DNA of 64,000 nt from Burkholderiales bacterium (lineage in GTDB: Bacteria > Pseudomonadota > Gammaproteobacteria > Burkholderiales > Casimicrobiaceae), in assembly GCA_016790165.1 (NCBI GenBank), contig JAEUPL010000005.1, positions 124,001 to 188,000 on the forward strand, read 5' to 3'. Of this stretch, positions 1 through 9,029 are shown in pieces. The notes beneath the pieces are model-generated. The model saw only the letters and a list, made by a program, of their open reading frames with translations, was not told where the DNA came from and searched no databases. Made by a program: the position numbers and the translations under genes. How positions within the stretch are numbered: the first letter of the stretch is position 1; every line of letters starts with the position of its first letter.

Positions 1-726
1 CGGACCGTGACACGCGGCGCAGGTGGTCTTGAAGGTTTCTTCACCGCGCTTGGCCGCATCCGGCGCGGATGACCGCCCCGACAACGACAGTGCGTACTGC
101 GCCACGTCGGTGACCTGATCCGGCTTAAGTTGCTCCCCGAACGCCGGCATCATGCCGTTGCGACCATCGAGGATTGACGTTTTGATGGCTTCCGGCGTGC
201 CCCCATAGAGCCAGTCGTTGTCCACCAGATTGGGGAAACCCTTCGAACCGCGCATGTCGGTGCCGTGGCACTGCACGCAGTACGTCTGGTACAGGCGACC
301 GCCAATCTGCAGCGCGCCTTTGTCCGCAGCAACCGTCTTCACGTCCTGCTTCATGTAGGCGTCGAAGATTGGGTCGAATTGCTTCTTGGCGTCCTGCACT
401 TCAGCGCGATGCAGCGAATCGGTGCTCCAGTTGAGCGCGCCAGGGGTCACGATGAGCCCCGGGTAGAGCAACAGGTATCCGATGGAGAAGAAAACCGTGA
501 TGTAGAACAGGTTCGACCACCATTTCGGCAGCGGATTATCCCACTCGCGCAGTCCGTCCCACTGGTTGGTACCGTGGAGCTTCACATCTTTCCCGCCCTC
601 GCCCTTTTGCGTGCGGTTCGCACGCAATATCCAAAGGCAAAACACGAGCGAGGCCATCGTGAAGATGGCCACGTACCACGCCCAACCAGCCGAAATGAGG
701 CCGGACTTCAGGATGTCGTCTGTCAT
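1..726 (-). CDS. ccoP: cbb3-type cytochrome c oxidase subunit CcoP (3' end beyond window)
   Basis: This is the diheme cytochrome c subunit of cbb3 oxidase, which passes electrons to the CcoO/CcoN core in the inner membrane. The ATG at 726-724 overlaps the ccoQ stop as ATGA. Two hydrophobic segments near the N-terminus (roughly residues 7-30 and 70-90) are followed by a first CxxCH heme site (CVQCH, about 262-276). A second site (CAACH) sits at the very left edge, and the reading frame is still open there. The 242 visible codons cover most of a typical CcoP of about 300 residues. It is the last gene visible in a ccoI-S-N-O-Q-P run. Confidence 0.96.
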   Translation of the reverse strand, partial: MTDDILKSGLISAGWAWYVAIFTMASLVFCLWILRANRTQKGEGGKDVKLHGTNQWDGLREWDNPLPKWWSNLFYITVFFSIGYLLLYPGLIVTPGALNWSTDSLHRAEVQDAKKQFDPIFDAYMKQDVKTVAADKGALQIGGRLYQTYCVQCHGTDMRGSKGFPNLVDNDWLYGGTPEAIKTSILDGRNGMMPAFGEQLKPDQVTDVAQYALSLSGRSSAPDAAKRGEETFKTTCAACHGP

Positions 727-899
727 TTTTGTTCTCCCCGGAGGTTGGCCGCGACGCGTGAATCGCGATCGTCGTCCATGAGTGCGTCATTCATTGCCCG
801 CTCTGCCTGAGCCTTGTAGGCCGGCCGCCATGCCCACCAAACAATGCCAATGAACGTGGCAAACGAAATCACCGTAAAGGCGCTGCGAAGGTCTTCCAT
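723..899 (-). CDS. ccoQ: cbb3 oxidase small subunit CcoQ
   Basis: A 58-residue protein starts MEDLRSAF and has one hydrophobic helix (about residues 8-24, ending in WWAW), then a charged tail rich in Asp and Arg. Size, topology and position between ccoO and ccoP are those of CcoQ/FixQ, which stabilises the cbb3 complex. The stop codon overlaps the ccoP start by 4 nt, and the ccoO stop lies 5 nt upstream of its ATG, so translation is probably coupled. Sequence conservation in this family is low, so the call rests mainly on position and topology. Confidence 0.9.
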   Translation of the reverse strand: MEDLRSAFTVISFATFIGIVWWAWRPAYKAQAERAMNDALMDDDRDSRVAANLRGEQK

Positions 900-904
900 G
901 ATGC

Positions 905-1519
905 CTAGCCCTTCGCTGCTTTGAGTTGAGTACCCAAGCCCTGGAGGTAGGCGATGAGTGCGTCCATCTCGGTCTTGCCCTTGATCGCCTCGTCCGCCTT
1001 GGCGATTTCGGCATCGGAGTACGGGTGACCCAGCACTTTCAGCGCCTTCATGCGGGCAGCCACCGACGGGCCACCAATCGGGCGATCCAGGAAGGCGTAG
1101 GCGGGCATGTTCGACTCCGGCACCACGTCGCGTGGGTTCACCAGATGCAGGCGATGCCAGTCATCGCTGTAGCGTCCACCGACGCGGGCGAGATCGGGGC
1201 CGGTGCGCTTGCTACCCCACTGGAACGGGCGGTCGTAGACGAACTCGCCGGCGACCGAGTATGGGCCGTAGCGCTCGGTCTCGGCGCGGAACGGACGGAT
1301 CATCTGCGAGTGGCAGTTGTAGCAACCTTCGCGGATGTAGACGTCACGGCCCGCCAGGCGGAGCGCGTCATAGGGCTTGAGGCCAGCGACCGGTTCGATC
1401 AGGTTCTTCTGGAAGAACAGCGGGACAATCTCAACCAGACCGCCGATGCTCACAACCAGAATGACCAGCGCAATCAGCAAGCCTGTTTTGCGTTCGATGA
1501 TGTCATGTTTGGATGCCAT
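905..1519 (-). CDS. ccoO: cbb3-type cytochrome c oxidase subunit CcoO
   Basis: This is the monoheme cytochrome c subunit of cbb3 oxidase. It begins [11 protein letters not shown], has an N-terminal membrane anchor (about residues 13-35) and a CYNCH heme-binding motif followed by SQMIRPF, which is characteristic of CcoO. At 204 residues it matches the family length. The ATG at 1519 is preceded by a GGAG sequence 6 nt upstream. A longer in-frame reading to 1603 would run into the ccoN 3' end and is unlikely. It is co-transcribed between ccoN and ccoQ. Confidence 0.96.
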   Translation of the reverse strand: MASKHDIIERKTGLLIALVILVVSIGGLVEIVPLFFQKNLIEPVAGLKPYDALRLAGRDVYIREGCYNCHSQMIRPFRAETERYGPYSVAGEFVYDRPFQWGSKRTGPDLARVGGRYSDDWHRLHLVNPRDVVPESNMPAYAFLDRPIGGPSVAARMKALKVLGHPYSDAEIAKADEAIKGKTEMDALIAYLQGLGTQLKAAKG

Positions 1520-1538
1520 GATGATGCTCCTTTTGTTC

Positions 1539-2975
1539 TTATGCGGCAGCCACGGCGCCAGTGACAGGCGGCGGCACGACAGCGTTGGAGACTTTTGAGC
1601 CACGAACGGTCATGAACACGTTGTAGGCCATGATGAACATGCTGCCCAGGTACAACACGCCACCGAGGAAGCGGATCGCCCAGAACGGATAACTCGACTT
1701 CACGGATTCCACGAAGCTGTAGGTCAGCGTGCCGTCGACGTTGACCGCACGCCACATGAGGCCCTGCATCACGCCCGAGATCCACATCGACGCGATATAG
1801 AGCACGATTGCCAGAGTCGCCGTCCAGAAGTGGATTTCAATGAGCTTGGTGCTGTACATCTTTTCCTTGCCGACGAGGCGGGGAATCATGTAGTAAATCG
1901 CGCCAATTGACACGAACGCCACCCAACCCAACGCGCCCGAGTGCACGTGGCCGACCGTCCAGTCGGTGTAGTGCGAAAGCGCATTTACCGTCTTGATCGA
2001 CATCATCGGACCTTCGAAGGTCGACATGCCATAGAACGAAAGCGAGGTCACGAGGAATTTCAGGATCGGGTCGTCACGCAGCTTGTGCCAGGCGCCCGAC
2101 AGCGTCATGATGCCGTTGATCATGCCGCCCCACGACGGCGCGAGCAGCACCAGCGAGAACAACATGCCGATCGACTGCGTCCAGTCCGGCAGCGCCGTGT
2201 AGTGCAGGTGGTGCGGGCCGGCCCACATGTAAGTGAAGATCAGCGCCCAGAAGTGAACCAGCGACAGGCGATACGAGTACACCGGACGCTCAGCCTGCTT
2301 CGGAACGAAGTAGTACATGATGCCCAGAAAGCCGGCGGTCAGGAAGAAGCCCACCGCGTTGTGGCCATACCACCACTGGATCATCGCGTCCTGTACGCCC
2401 GCGTAGGCCGAGTAGGACTTGGTCAGCGAGACCGGCATTTCCGCACTGTTGACGATGTGCAGAATCGCCACCGTCAGGATGAACGCGCCGAAGAACCAGT
2501 TGGCAACATAGATATGCGACGTGCGGCGCTTGATCAGTGTTCCGAAGAACACCACAGCGTAAGCAACCCAGACGACGGCGATCAGAATGTCGATCGGCCA
2601 TTCCAGTTCGGCGTACTCCTTGCCGCTGGTAAAGCCGAGCGGCAATGTCACTGCCGCCAGCACAATGATCAACTGCCAGCCCCAGAATGTGAACTCGGCA
2701 ATCTTCGGAGCAAACAGCGGAACGTGGCAGGTACGCTGCACAACGTAGTAGGAGGTGGCGAACAGCGCACATCCACCGAACGCGAAAATGACCGCGTTGG
2801 TATGCAACGGACGCAAACGCCCGTAGCTCAAGAACTCATGCAAGTTCAACTGCGGCCAGACCAGCTGCGAGGCAATGATGACGCCGACCAGCATCCCCAC
2901 AATACCCCAGACAACCGTCATCAGGGCGAACTTGTATACAACGCCGTAGTTGTATACCTCGCGATCATTCCCCAT
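1539..2975 (-). CDS. ccoN: cbb3-type cytochrome c oxidase catalytic subunit CcoN
   Basis: This heme-copper oxidase subunit I reduces O2 at high affinity and pumps protons in the inner membrane. The 478-residue protein has about 12 membrane segments. Histidines typical of the heme b and CuB sites are visible in [15 protein letters not shown] and GHVHSG. The start [10 protein letters not shown] was chosen because GGAG lies about 8 nt upstream of the ATG at 2975. A reading extended to 3026 would overlap the predicted transcription start. An FNR-type box at 3058-3071 lies upstream, as expected for a microaerobically induced oxidase. Confidence 0.97.
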   Translation of the reverse strand: MGNDREVYNYGVVYKFALMTVVWGIVGMLVGVIIASQLVWPQLNLHEFLSYGRLRPLHTNAVIFAFGGCALFATSYYVVQRTCHVPLFAPKIAEFTFWGWQLIIVLAAVTLPLGFTSGKEYAELEWPIDILIAVVWVAYAVVFFGTLIKRRTSHIYVANWFFGAFILTVAILHIVNSAEMPVSLTKSYSAYAGVQDAMIQWWYGHNAVGFFLTAGFLGIMYYFVPKQAERPVYSYRLSLVHFWALIFTYMWAGPHHLHYTALPDWTQSIGMLFSLVLLAPSWGGMINGIMTLSGAWHKLRDDPILKFLVTSLSFYGMSTFEGPMMSIKTVNALSHYTDWTVGHVHSGALGWVAFVSIGAIYYMIPRLVGKEKMYSTKLIEIHFWTATLAIVLYIASMWISGVMQGLMWRAVNVDGTLTYSFVESVKSSYPFWAIRFLGGVLYLGSMFIMAYNVFMTVRGSKVSNAVVPPPVTGAVAAA

Positions 2976-3029
2976 TGTTTGACTCCATTTCTGCTTTACG
3001 CCACGGATGTGGCGACACTTCACCATGAA

Positions 3030-3071
3030 AGGATAGTAGTGACCCTAGTCCCGAATCTTGACCATGATCAA
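3030..3071 (-). promoter_or_regulatory. FNR/ANR-type box and promoter for ccoNOQP
   Basis: TTGAC-CATG-ATCAA at 3058-3071 matches the FNR consensus TTGAT-N4-ATCAA at 9 of 10 arm positions. A -10-like TATCCT lies at 3035-3030 on the minus strand, with its centre exactly 32 bp from the box centre. This is the spacing of a class II FNR promoter (box near -41.5). The inferred transcript starts near 3023, giving a leader of about 48 nt before ccoN. Binding has not been tested. Confidence 0.75.
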
Positions 3072-3158
3072 TTGCGCTGCAACATTTGCCCTGAGTACGA
3101 CAGGGTTTTCTTGGGTCCGCGCTCGCTCTGACTCGAAACTGACGGAATGCAGTGTGAG

Positions 3159-3317
3159 CTACGACGAGGGCGCCTGTCGATCATCGTCTTCAAGCACACG
3201 ACGACCTTCTCGATCCAGATCTTCGAACTGTCCTGACGCGGTGGACCACCAAAAGGCCGCCCCGATAATCACTGCCAACACCAGCGCGAGCGGCACGAGA
3301 ATGAAGAGCGCCTCCAT
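3159..3317 (-). CDS. ccoS: cbb3 oxidase maturation protein CcoS
   Basis: A 52-residue protein has one N-terminal membrane helix (MEALFILVPLALVLAV...) followed by FWW and an acidic tail containing FEDLDREGRR. This is the CcoS/FixS pattern; the family is needed for cofactor insertion into cbb3 oxidase. The ATG at 3317 lies one base after the ccoI stop, giving the usual ccoI-ccoS coupling. The stop TAG is at 3159-3161. Confidence 0.92.
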   Translation of the reverse strand: MEALFILVPLALVLAVIIGAAFWWSTASGQFEDLDREGRRVLEDDDRQAPSS

Positions 3318-3318
3318 C

Positions 3319-5592
3319 TCAGCTGCCAGCGCCGTCGGGCGGCGTCACCCTCAACCGCAGCACATTGAACATGACAATGGCGGAGCTTGCCGCCATGCCA
3401 ACGCTGGCGACGAGCGGATTCACCGCGCCCGAGACTGCGAAAGGAATTGCCAGCAAGTTGTAGCCAATCGCCCAAGCGAAATTGCTGTGCACAATCGCTG
3501 CCGTCTGGCGCGAAAAGCGAAGCGCATCGGCAATGTGCGTCAGCGCGGGCCGGGTGCAGATGAGATCAGCGGCAGCGCGCGCGGCGTCCGTCGCGGAGTG
3601 CACGGCAATCGCCACATCGGCACCGGCAAAGCCAACGCTGTCGTTGACGCCATCACCAATCATCACGGTCGTGCGCCCTTCACGCTGCAACTGCTGGATG
3701 CGCGCAGACTTGCCAGCCGGTGTCTGTGCACCGTGAGCCAGCGCAATGCCAAGCACGCTTGCCACGGCGGTCGCCCGCTCCTGGCGGTCACCGCTCAAAA
3801 TCTCCACGCTGCCGCGCGCCTTGAGCGCTGTGATGAGTTCGGGCGCATCTTCGCATAACCGCTCCGAGACGTCGAGCGCGGCCACCGGACCGGCGGTATC
3901 CGTCAGCCAGAGTTGTGACCCGGCGGCGCTATCCAAAGCCGCCAGTTGCGCGCCGCTGAACACGTAGTCGGCACGACCAAAGCGGTAAGCGTCGCCGTCC
4001 ACCACACCGGACACCCCGCGCGAGGGCTCCCAGGCAACGTCGTGTGCCGTGACATCATCGGCGAATGAACGCAGCGCCACCGCCAGCGGATGATTGCCAG
4101 CGCGTTCGAGTGCGCCGATCACGCTCAGCGCGCGGCGTTCGTCCCAGCCGGCGCGCAGGCTGTGCACACGAGCTGTCTCTGGTTGCGAGAGCGTGCCTGT
4201 CTTGTCGAGCAAAAATGCGTCCGCCGCGGCCAGCCGTTCCAGCGCATGCGCCCTGCGCAGCACGATGCCGCGCGCCAGCAGACCGGAAAAAGCCCGCGCC
4301 TGCGCGGCCGGCGCGGCCAGTGCAAGGGCGCAGGGGCAACTGATAATCAGTACCGCCACCGCACGCTCCATCGCCACGTTCAACCCCGACGGCAGCAACG
4401 CAACGAAGGTCGCGCCTGCGACCAGAATCAGCGCTGGCATGAAATAGCGGGCGATGACATCAGACAGCGTATTGGCTTCCGGCTTGCTGGCCTGATCCGC
4501 CAGCAGCATCAGTCGGCGCTCTGTGCTGGCATCGACAGTTGCCGTGACACGCAACGTGAATGCCTCGCCGAGATTGATCGCTCCGGCCGCCAGCGCGTCT
4601 CCCACTTCATGGCGCACGCCGCTTGACTCGCCGGTGAGCAGCGCTTCGTCACACAGCGCAATGGCGCTCTCGAGCCTACCGTCCACGGCAATCGCCTCGC
4701 CGGTGCGCACCCGCAGGCGGTCACCCACCGCAATTTCGCCCACGGCCACCGGGGTCATGACCTCACGCCCGTCCAGTTGCGTCAGGCGGATGGCCTCGGT
4801 GGTCTCGGCGTTCGAGCCTGTCGTCGTACGAATCACCGCCTGATTGCGTTCACGTTGCTCCCATTCGAGCCAGCGTACACCGAGCAACAGGGCAACGAAC
4901 ATCGCGACCGAATCGAAGTACAACGTCCCGGTACCGGCGAGCAAGTGCCACATGGAACCAGCGAACGCAGTCACGATGCCGATCGTAATCGCCACATCCA
5001 TACCCGGACGGCGCAGACGCAGCTCGCGCAGCGCGCCGCGATAGAACGGCCGCGCGCACCAGTACAGTACGGGCAGCGCCAGCGCAAATGCCGACCAGTC
5101 CAGAAGCGGCGCCAGCTCAGGCTCGATTTCCGCGCCCGCCAGGTAGCGCGGCAACGTCAACATCATGATCTGCATCGCGCAGAACGTGGCCAGGCCGAAG
5201 CCCCAGATTTTGCGCCGTCGCTGACGACGCACCAGGTCGCTGCGCCCCTCAGTCGCTTCGGCATCGGCCGAATACCCAAGCGCTTCGATCCGATGCAGCA
5301 ATCGCTCGGCATCGACCCGCGACGGCTCAAAGCGGACGCGTGCCCGCTGCGTGGCGTAGTACACGCGCGCGTTCTGCACACCGGGCTCAGCCGACAAGGC
5401 GCTTTCAATCAAGCTGGCGCAGGCTGCGCAATGCATGTCGAACACGTCGAGCACGCATTCCTCGACCCGCGACGTGCGGAAATCCCCAGACGAAGACGCC
5501 CGCGAGTCGGCCACCGAGCGCTCGGTCGCGGTCACCCGTACAGCAGAAGGGGGCGGCACCGGTGCCGACTCGGAAGGGGCGGAGATAGCCAT
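3319..5592 (-). CDS. ccoI: copper-translocating P1B-type ATPase CcoI/FixI (CopA2 type)
   Basis: This is predicted to export Cu(I) for assembly of the cbb3 CuB site. The 757-residue protein has a proline-rich N-terminus, a heavy-metal-associated domain with MHCAAC (about residues 60-130), and membrane helices. It also has the TGES actuator motif (LLTGESSG), the metal-site CPC in SCPCALA, the phosphorylation motif DKTGTL, an HP motif in GNHPLA and GDGVND. The start MAISAPSES at 5592 was chosen because an extension to 5685 would cover the FNR box at 5644. A clear Shine-Dalgarno is not obvious. ccoS follows after 1 nt. Confidence 0.95.
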   Translation of the reverse strand: MAISAPSESAPVPPPSAVRVTATERSVADSRASSSGDFRTSRVEECVLDVFDMHCAACASLIESALSAEPGVQNARVYYATQRARVRFEPSRVDAERLLHRIEALGYSADAEATEGRSDLVRRQRRRKIWGFGLATFCAMQIMMLTLPRYLAGAEIEPELAPLLDWSAFALALPVLYWCARPFYRGALRELRLRRPGMDVAITIGIVTAFAGSMWHLLAGTGTLYFDSVAMFVALLLGVRWLEWEQRERNQAVIRTTTGSNAETTEAIRLTQLDGREVMTPVAVGEIAVGDRLRVRTGEAIAVDGRLESAIALCDEALLTGESSGVRHEVGDALAAGAINLGEAFTLRVTATVDASTERRLMLLADQASKPEANTLSDVIARYFMPALILVAGATFVALLPSGLNVAMERAVAVLIISCPCALALAAPAAQARAFSGLLARGIVLRRAHALERLAAADAFLLDKTGTLSQPETARVHSLRAGWDERRALSVIGALERAGNHPLAVALRSFADDVTAHDVAWEPSRGVSGVVDGDAYRFGRADYVFSGAQLAALDSAAGSQLWLTDTAGPVAALDVSERLCEDAPELITALKARGSVEILSGDRQERATAVASVLGIALAHGAQTPAGKSARIQQLQREGRTTVMIGDGVNDSVGFAGADVAIAVHSATDAARAAADLICTRPALTHIADALRFSRQTAAIVHSNFAWAIGYNLLAIPFAVSGAVNPLVASVGMAASSAIVMFNVLRLRVTPPDGAGS

Positions 5593-5615
5593 TACTGCAG
5601 CAATTCTGATTTGAA

Positions 5616-5685
5616 ATCGTAGCGGGAGCGACTCGCGCGCGCATTGACAACGATCAATGCCTTCCGACGCCGGCGCAGACATCAT
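5616..5685. promoter_or_regulatory. bidirectional FNR/ANR-type box between ccoI and the dksA-like gene
   Basis: TTGAC-AACG-ATCAA at 5644-5657 differs from the FNR consensus at one arm position. On the minus strand a TACGAT -10 candidate (5621-5616) is centred 32 bp from the box and points to ccoI. On the plus strand a CATCAT -10 candidate (5680-5685) is also centred 32 bp away and points to the dksA-like gene. One dimer could therefore serve as a class II activator site for both directions. The promoter assignments are inference. Confidence 0.65.
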
Positions 5686-5707
5686 TGTCGGACAAGGTGG
5701 AACGACT

Positions 5708-6094
5708 ATGTCTCAATTCGCACTCACGACAAAACAAATTGATGATCTGACCGCCCTGCTTCGGCAGCGCGAAGCAACGCTCCGACTACTGGTCAAACGC
5801 GAGCTGCACGCGGACAGCGCGTCGCATGCGTCACTGACCGGCGGCAGCGATGCCGATTGGGCGACCGCCGATGCGGACGCGGACGACCAGATTGCGCGCG
5901 CCGAGCGGGATGTGCGGGAGCTGAATGCGACTGTCGCCGCCCTGACCAAGATCAGCGACGGCCGCTACGGCCTGTGCGACGAATGCGGCGAGGCCATCGG
6001 CTATCCGCGCCTCTTGGCGTACCCTGGCGCCAGTCGCTGCCTGACCTGCCAGCAGAAGCACGAATCACGCACTGGCAACAGCGACCACCATTGA
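5708..6094 (+). CDS. DksA/TraR-family zinc-finger protein
   Basis: A 128-residue protein carries the DksA/TraR C4 zinc motif near its C-terminus: CDEC, about 20 residues, then CLTC (about residues 91-118), with GYPRLLAYP between the pairs. The N-terminal half is predicted helical with many acidic residues (DADWATADADADDQ), like the coiled-coil that enters the RNA polymerase secondary channel. The start MSQFALTT at 5708 is preceded by AAGGTGG. The FNR-type box upstream suggests oxygen-linked expression. Whether it acts on RNA polymerase like DksA or is one of the shorter DksA-like stress proteins cannot be decided here. Confidence 0.88.
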   Translation: MSQFALTTKQIDDLTALLRQREATLRLLVKRELHADSASHASLTGGSDADWATADADADDQIARAERDVRELNATVAALTKISDGRYGLCDECGEAIGYPRLLAYPGASRCLTCQQKHESRTGNSDHH

Positions 6095-6133
6095 GCGTCT
6101 AATCTCGGCCGGCGGGGCCTAACAAAGCGATAA

Positions 6134-6934
6134 TTGCGGATCGGCACGTCGCCGTTTTCCGCACAAATTCGCTTGAGCCAGTTTACGTCCCTCCGCGTCC
6201 TGGTCGTTGACGACGACGAAGACATTCGCGATCTGGTCGCCACCTACCTCGGCAGTCAGGGGGTACAGGTGTTCGAGGCCGAAAGCGAGGCCGGCTTGCT
6301 CGACTGCGTCGCCCGCGATGCTCCAGACGTGATTCTGCTCGACGTCAACCTCGGTCGCGAAGACGGTTTTGCGATCGCCCGTCGGCTGCGGGCAAGTTGG
6401 CACGGCGGCCTGCTCATGGTCACCGGGCGGGGCGACACGGTGGACCGTGTCGTTGGGCTGGAAATCGGAGCCGACGACTACATCACCAAGCCGTTCGAAC
6501 TCCGTGAGCTGTTGGCCCGCATCCGCAGTGTCGGACGCCGCACCACGGTCACCAGTCCGGTGTCCGCAGAGACCAGCAATAGCGCCGGGCAACCGACAGA
6601 TGCTCTGCGATTTGAGGAGTTCACGCTCGACCTGCAACGACGCACGCTCCTCAACGAACGGCACGAGACGGTGGCGTTGACAACGGGCGAATATCACTTG
6701 CTAAAAGTGCTCGCCGAAAACGCCGGACGCATTTTGAGCCGCGATCAATTGCTGCAACAAACGCACCATCGCGACGCCGCACCGTTTGATCGAACGATTG
6801 ATGTACAAGTCGGTCGCCTTCGCCGCAAGCTTGGGGATAACGGCAAGGAGCCACGCCTCATCAAAGCCGTGCGCGGCGCGGGTTACGTGTTGAGTTGCAA
6901 CGTCACGCGCAGCGGACCCAACGACCATGCCTGA
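6134..6934 (+). CDS. OmpR/PhoB-family response regulator
   Basis: An N-terminal receiver domain has an acidic pocket VVDDDED, a phospho-acceptor Asp in LLDVNLG (about residue 70) and the conserved Lys in ITKPF. The C-terminal winged helix of the OmpR type includes LTTGEYHLL and RTIDVQVGRLRRKLG and ends in GAGYVL. The start is uncertain: the frame opens with TTG at 6134 and has another TTG at 6173, no ATG precedes the receiver, and neither has a strong ribosome binding site. It overlaps the kinase gene by 8 nt, so the two form a two-component pair. The RR targets are unknown; the neighbouring cbb3 and FNR genes suggest respiration. Confidence 0.92.
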   Translation: MRIGTSPFSAQIRLSQFTSLRVLVVDDDEDIRDLVATYLGSQGVQVFEAESEAGLLDCVARDAPDVILLDVNLGREDGFAIARRLRASWHGGLLMVTGRGDTVDRVVGLEIGADDYITKPFELRELLARIRSVGRRTTVTSPVSAETSNSAGQPTDALRFEEFTLDLQRRTLLNERHETVALTTGEYHLLKVLAENAGRILSRDQLLQQTHHRDAAPFDRTIDVQVGRLRRKLGDNGKEPRLIKAVRGAGYVLSCNVTRSGPNDHA

Positions 6935-8951
6935 ACAGAGTCTCTATCGCCAGTTGTTTGAGGCTGCGCCTGACGCGATCCTGGTGGTCGACGCTTCCGG
7001 TCGCATCCGCATGAACAACCCCGAAGCGGAGCGCATTCTCGAAGCAGGTCCGGGCGAGTTGCATGGTTTGAGTGTTGAACGGCTGGTGCCGCTCAAGGAT
7101 CGGCGCCACCATGTGCAGTTGCGGCAGGGTTTCCATGCGGAGCCGAAGCGGCGCCCCATGGGCGTGGGCATGGCGCTCAAAGCCGTCAAACTCACGGGGC
7201 GCGAATTTCCGGTAGAAATCGCACTGGCGTCGACGCGCGGGTCGAGCGGCGACGAGGTCATCGTGGTGCTGCGCGATGTGTCTGAACGGCTCGCGGCACG
7301 GCGCACCGAGCGCGAGCTGGTGCGTGCCAACACCCTGGCAAGGATCAGTCAGTTGGCAGTTCGTGAGCGTCAGTTTGAAACCGTCGGTGCGCAAGCCACT
7401 CAACTCTCGCCGCAGCCCCTCGGCGCGGACGCGGTTTTACTGTTCCGGCGCAACGCCAACGGGGGCCAGCTCGAATGTATTCAAGCGGCCGGACCGGAAG
7501 CTGCGGCGCTTCAAGCCGCCGTCATCCCAAACGCTCACGCCATGCTCGCGGGTCAAGTGTTGGCCAGCGGCGCGCCGGTGCTCGTCGGTGATGTCACCAC
7601 GGCCGGCATGAGTATCTGCCCTTCGCTCACGGATGCCGGCATGCGCAGCCTCGTGCTGGCGCCCATCGGTGATCGCGAACTGGTGTCAGGCCTGCTGATC
7701 GCCGGATCAAAAACGCCACATCACTTCACTACGGACGACGTCGCGTTCGTGGAAGCAATCGCCAACATTGCCTCCAACGCGCTTCAGCGCACCGTGGCAG
7801 AGGAAAAGTTGCTCCTGTCGCAGCGGCTTGAGTCGCTCGGGCAACTCACCGGCGGTGTAGCGCATGACTTCAACAATCTGCTGACGGTGATCTCCGGCAA
7901 CCTGCAAATTCTCGAAGACATGGCCATCGCGGACCCGTTTGCACAACGCGCCATCGCGTCGGCCCACCGCGCCACACGGCGCGGCGCAGAATTAACCGGC
8001 AAACTGCTTGCGTTCTCGCGCCGGCAGACGCTGCATCCCGCCCCGATCCATATACCCGAGCTGCTGACCGCGTTCCGCGACCTGCTGGCACGCACGCTGG
8101 GCGCCAATATCGACATCCGTGTAGTCACCGAAGACAACCTGCCGTTGGTGCTCGCCGATAGTGGGCAACTCGATACCGCGTTGCTGAATCTGGCGGTCAA
8201 TGCGCGGGATGCGATGCCCGAGGGCGGGCACTTGGTGATCGAGGCGACGCAGGTGCTGCTGGATCGTGACACCACATCGACACTGGACGACGTTCGTCCC
8301 GGTCACTACGTGCGGCTGAGCGTGTCCGATACCGGCACCGGCATGACGCGCGAAACCATGACCCGTGCCTTCGAGCCGTTCTTTACCACCAAGGCCGTGG
8401 GCAAGGGTAGCGGCCTCGGCCTCAGCATGGTGTACGGCTTTGCGAAACAGAGTGCGGGGCACGTGTCCGTCTACAGCGAGCTGGGCGTCGGCACCACGAT
8501 CAATCTATTCCTGCCCGCCACGGCACACGTGCGCCGCGAAGGCGCGACCAGTCACAAGGTCGCCGCGCCGATCATCGGCACTGAGTCGGTGTTGGTGGTG
8601 GAGGACGATCCGGACGTACTGGCCGTCGCCAAGCGGTTCCTGCAATCGCTGGGCTATCGGGTGTTCACTGCCAAAAGCAAGCGGGGCGCCACGGAGCGCC
8701 TTCGCGCGAATCCCGAGATTTCGGTGTTGTTTACCGACGTGATCCTGCACGGCAATGAAACCGGCCCCAAGATTGCAGCAGCGCTGTGCAAAATCCGCCC
8801 TGATTTGCGCGTACTTTATGCCTCTGGGTATGCGCGCAGCGCGTTGCCGCTGACGCTCGGCCTTGAACGCGACATCGCCTTCTTGCGCAAGCCGTATTCG
8901 CGTGACCAGCTCGGTCAGGCAATCCGGCAATTGTTCGCGGCTGTCGGCTGA
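6927..8951 (+). CDS. hybrid sensor histidine kinase (PAS-GAF-HisKA-HATPase-REC)
   Basis: The 674-residue protein has no obvious membrane segment, so it is probably cytoplasmic. An N-terminal PAS domain (about 5-115, PDAILVVD) is followed by a GAF-like domain (about 150-290). The HisKA domain has the H-box HDFNNLL (His about 313), and the HATPase domain has N- and G-boxes (NLAVNARDAM, GKGSGLGLSM). A C-terminal receiver has an Asp in LFTDVIL (about 603) and Lys in LRKPYS. It is translationally coupled to the upstream response regulator. The ligand of PAS/GAF is not evident, and a heme or flavin sensor cannot be claimed from sequence. Confidence 0.93.
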   Translation: MPEQSLYRQLFEAAPDAILVVDASGRIRMNNPEAERILEAGPGELHGLSVERLVPLKDRRHHVQLRQGFHAEPKRRPMGVGMALKAVKLTGREFPVEIALASTRGSSGDEVIVVLRDVSERLAARRTERELVRANTLARISQLAVRERQFETVGAQATQLSPQPLGADAVLLFRRNANGGQLECIQAAGPEAAALQAAVIPNAHAMLAGQVLASGAPVLVGDVTTAGMSICPSLTDAGMRSLVLAPIGDRELVSGLLIAGSKTPHHFTTDDVAFVEAIANIASNALQRTVAEEKLLLSQRLESLGQLTGGVAHDFNNLLTVISGNLQILEDMAIADPFAQRAIASAHRATRRGAELTGKLLAFSRRQTLHPAPIHIPELLTAFRDLLARTLGANIDIRVVTEDNLPLVLADSGQLDTALLNLAVNARDAMPEGGHLVIEATQVLLDRDTTSTLDDVRPGHYVRLSVSDTGTGMTRETMTRAFEPFFTTKAVGKGSGLGLSMVYGFAKQSAGHVSVYSELGVGTTINLFLPATAHVRREGATSHKVAAPIIGTESVLVVEDDPDVLAVAKRFLQSLGYRVFTAKSKRGATERLRANPEISVLFTDVILHGNETGPKIAAALCKIRPDLRVLYASGYARSALPLTLGLERDIAFLRKPYSRDQLGQAIRQLFAAVG

Positions 8952-8987
8952 GTCGCGCAACACCAGACCACAGCGCTTTCGATGATG

Positions 8988-9022
8988 CGACGCGGCGGGC
9001 GCGAGATTGAGTCGCCGCGTCG
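8988..9022. terminator. hairpin between convergent genes, possible bidirectional terminator
   Basis: A perfect 10-bp stem CGACGCGGCG / CGCCGCGTCG surrounds a 15-nt loop. It lies between the kinase stop (8951, plus) and the stop of the FNR-family gene (9030, minus). No T-tract follows on either strand, so intrinsic termination is uncertain. Confidence 0.4.
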
Positions 9023-9029
9023 ACAGCGC

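Noticed and set aside
8988-9022. Strong rho-independent terminator at the kinase/FNR-family boundary
   Set aside because: The stem is perfect but neither strand carries a T-tract, so it is kept only as a low-confidence hairpin.
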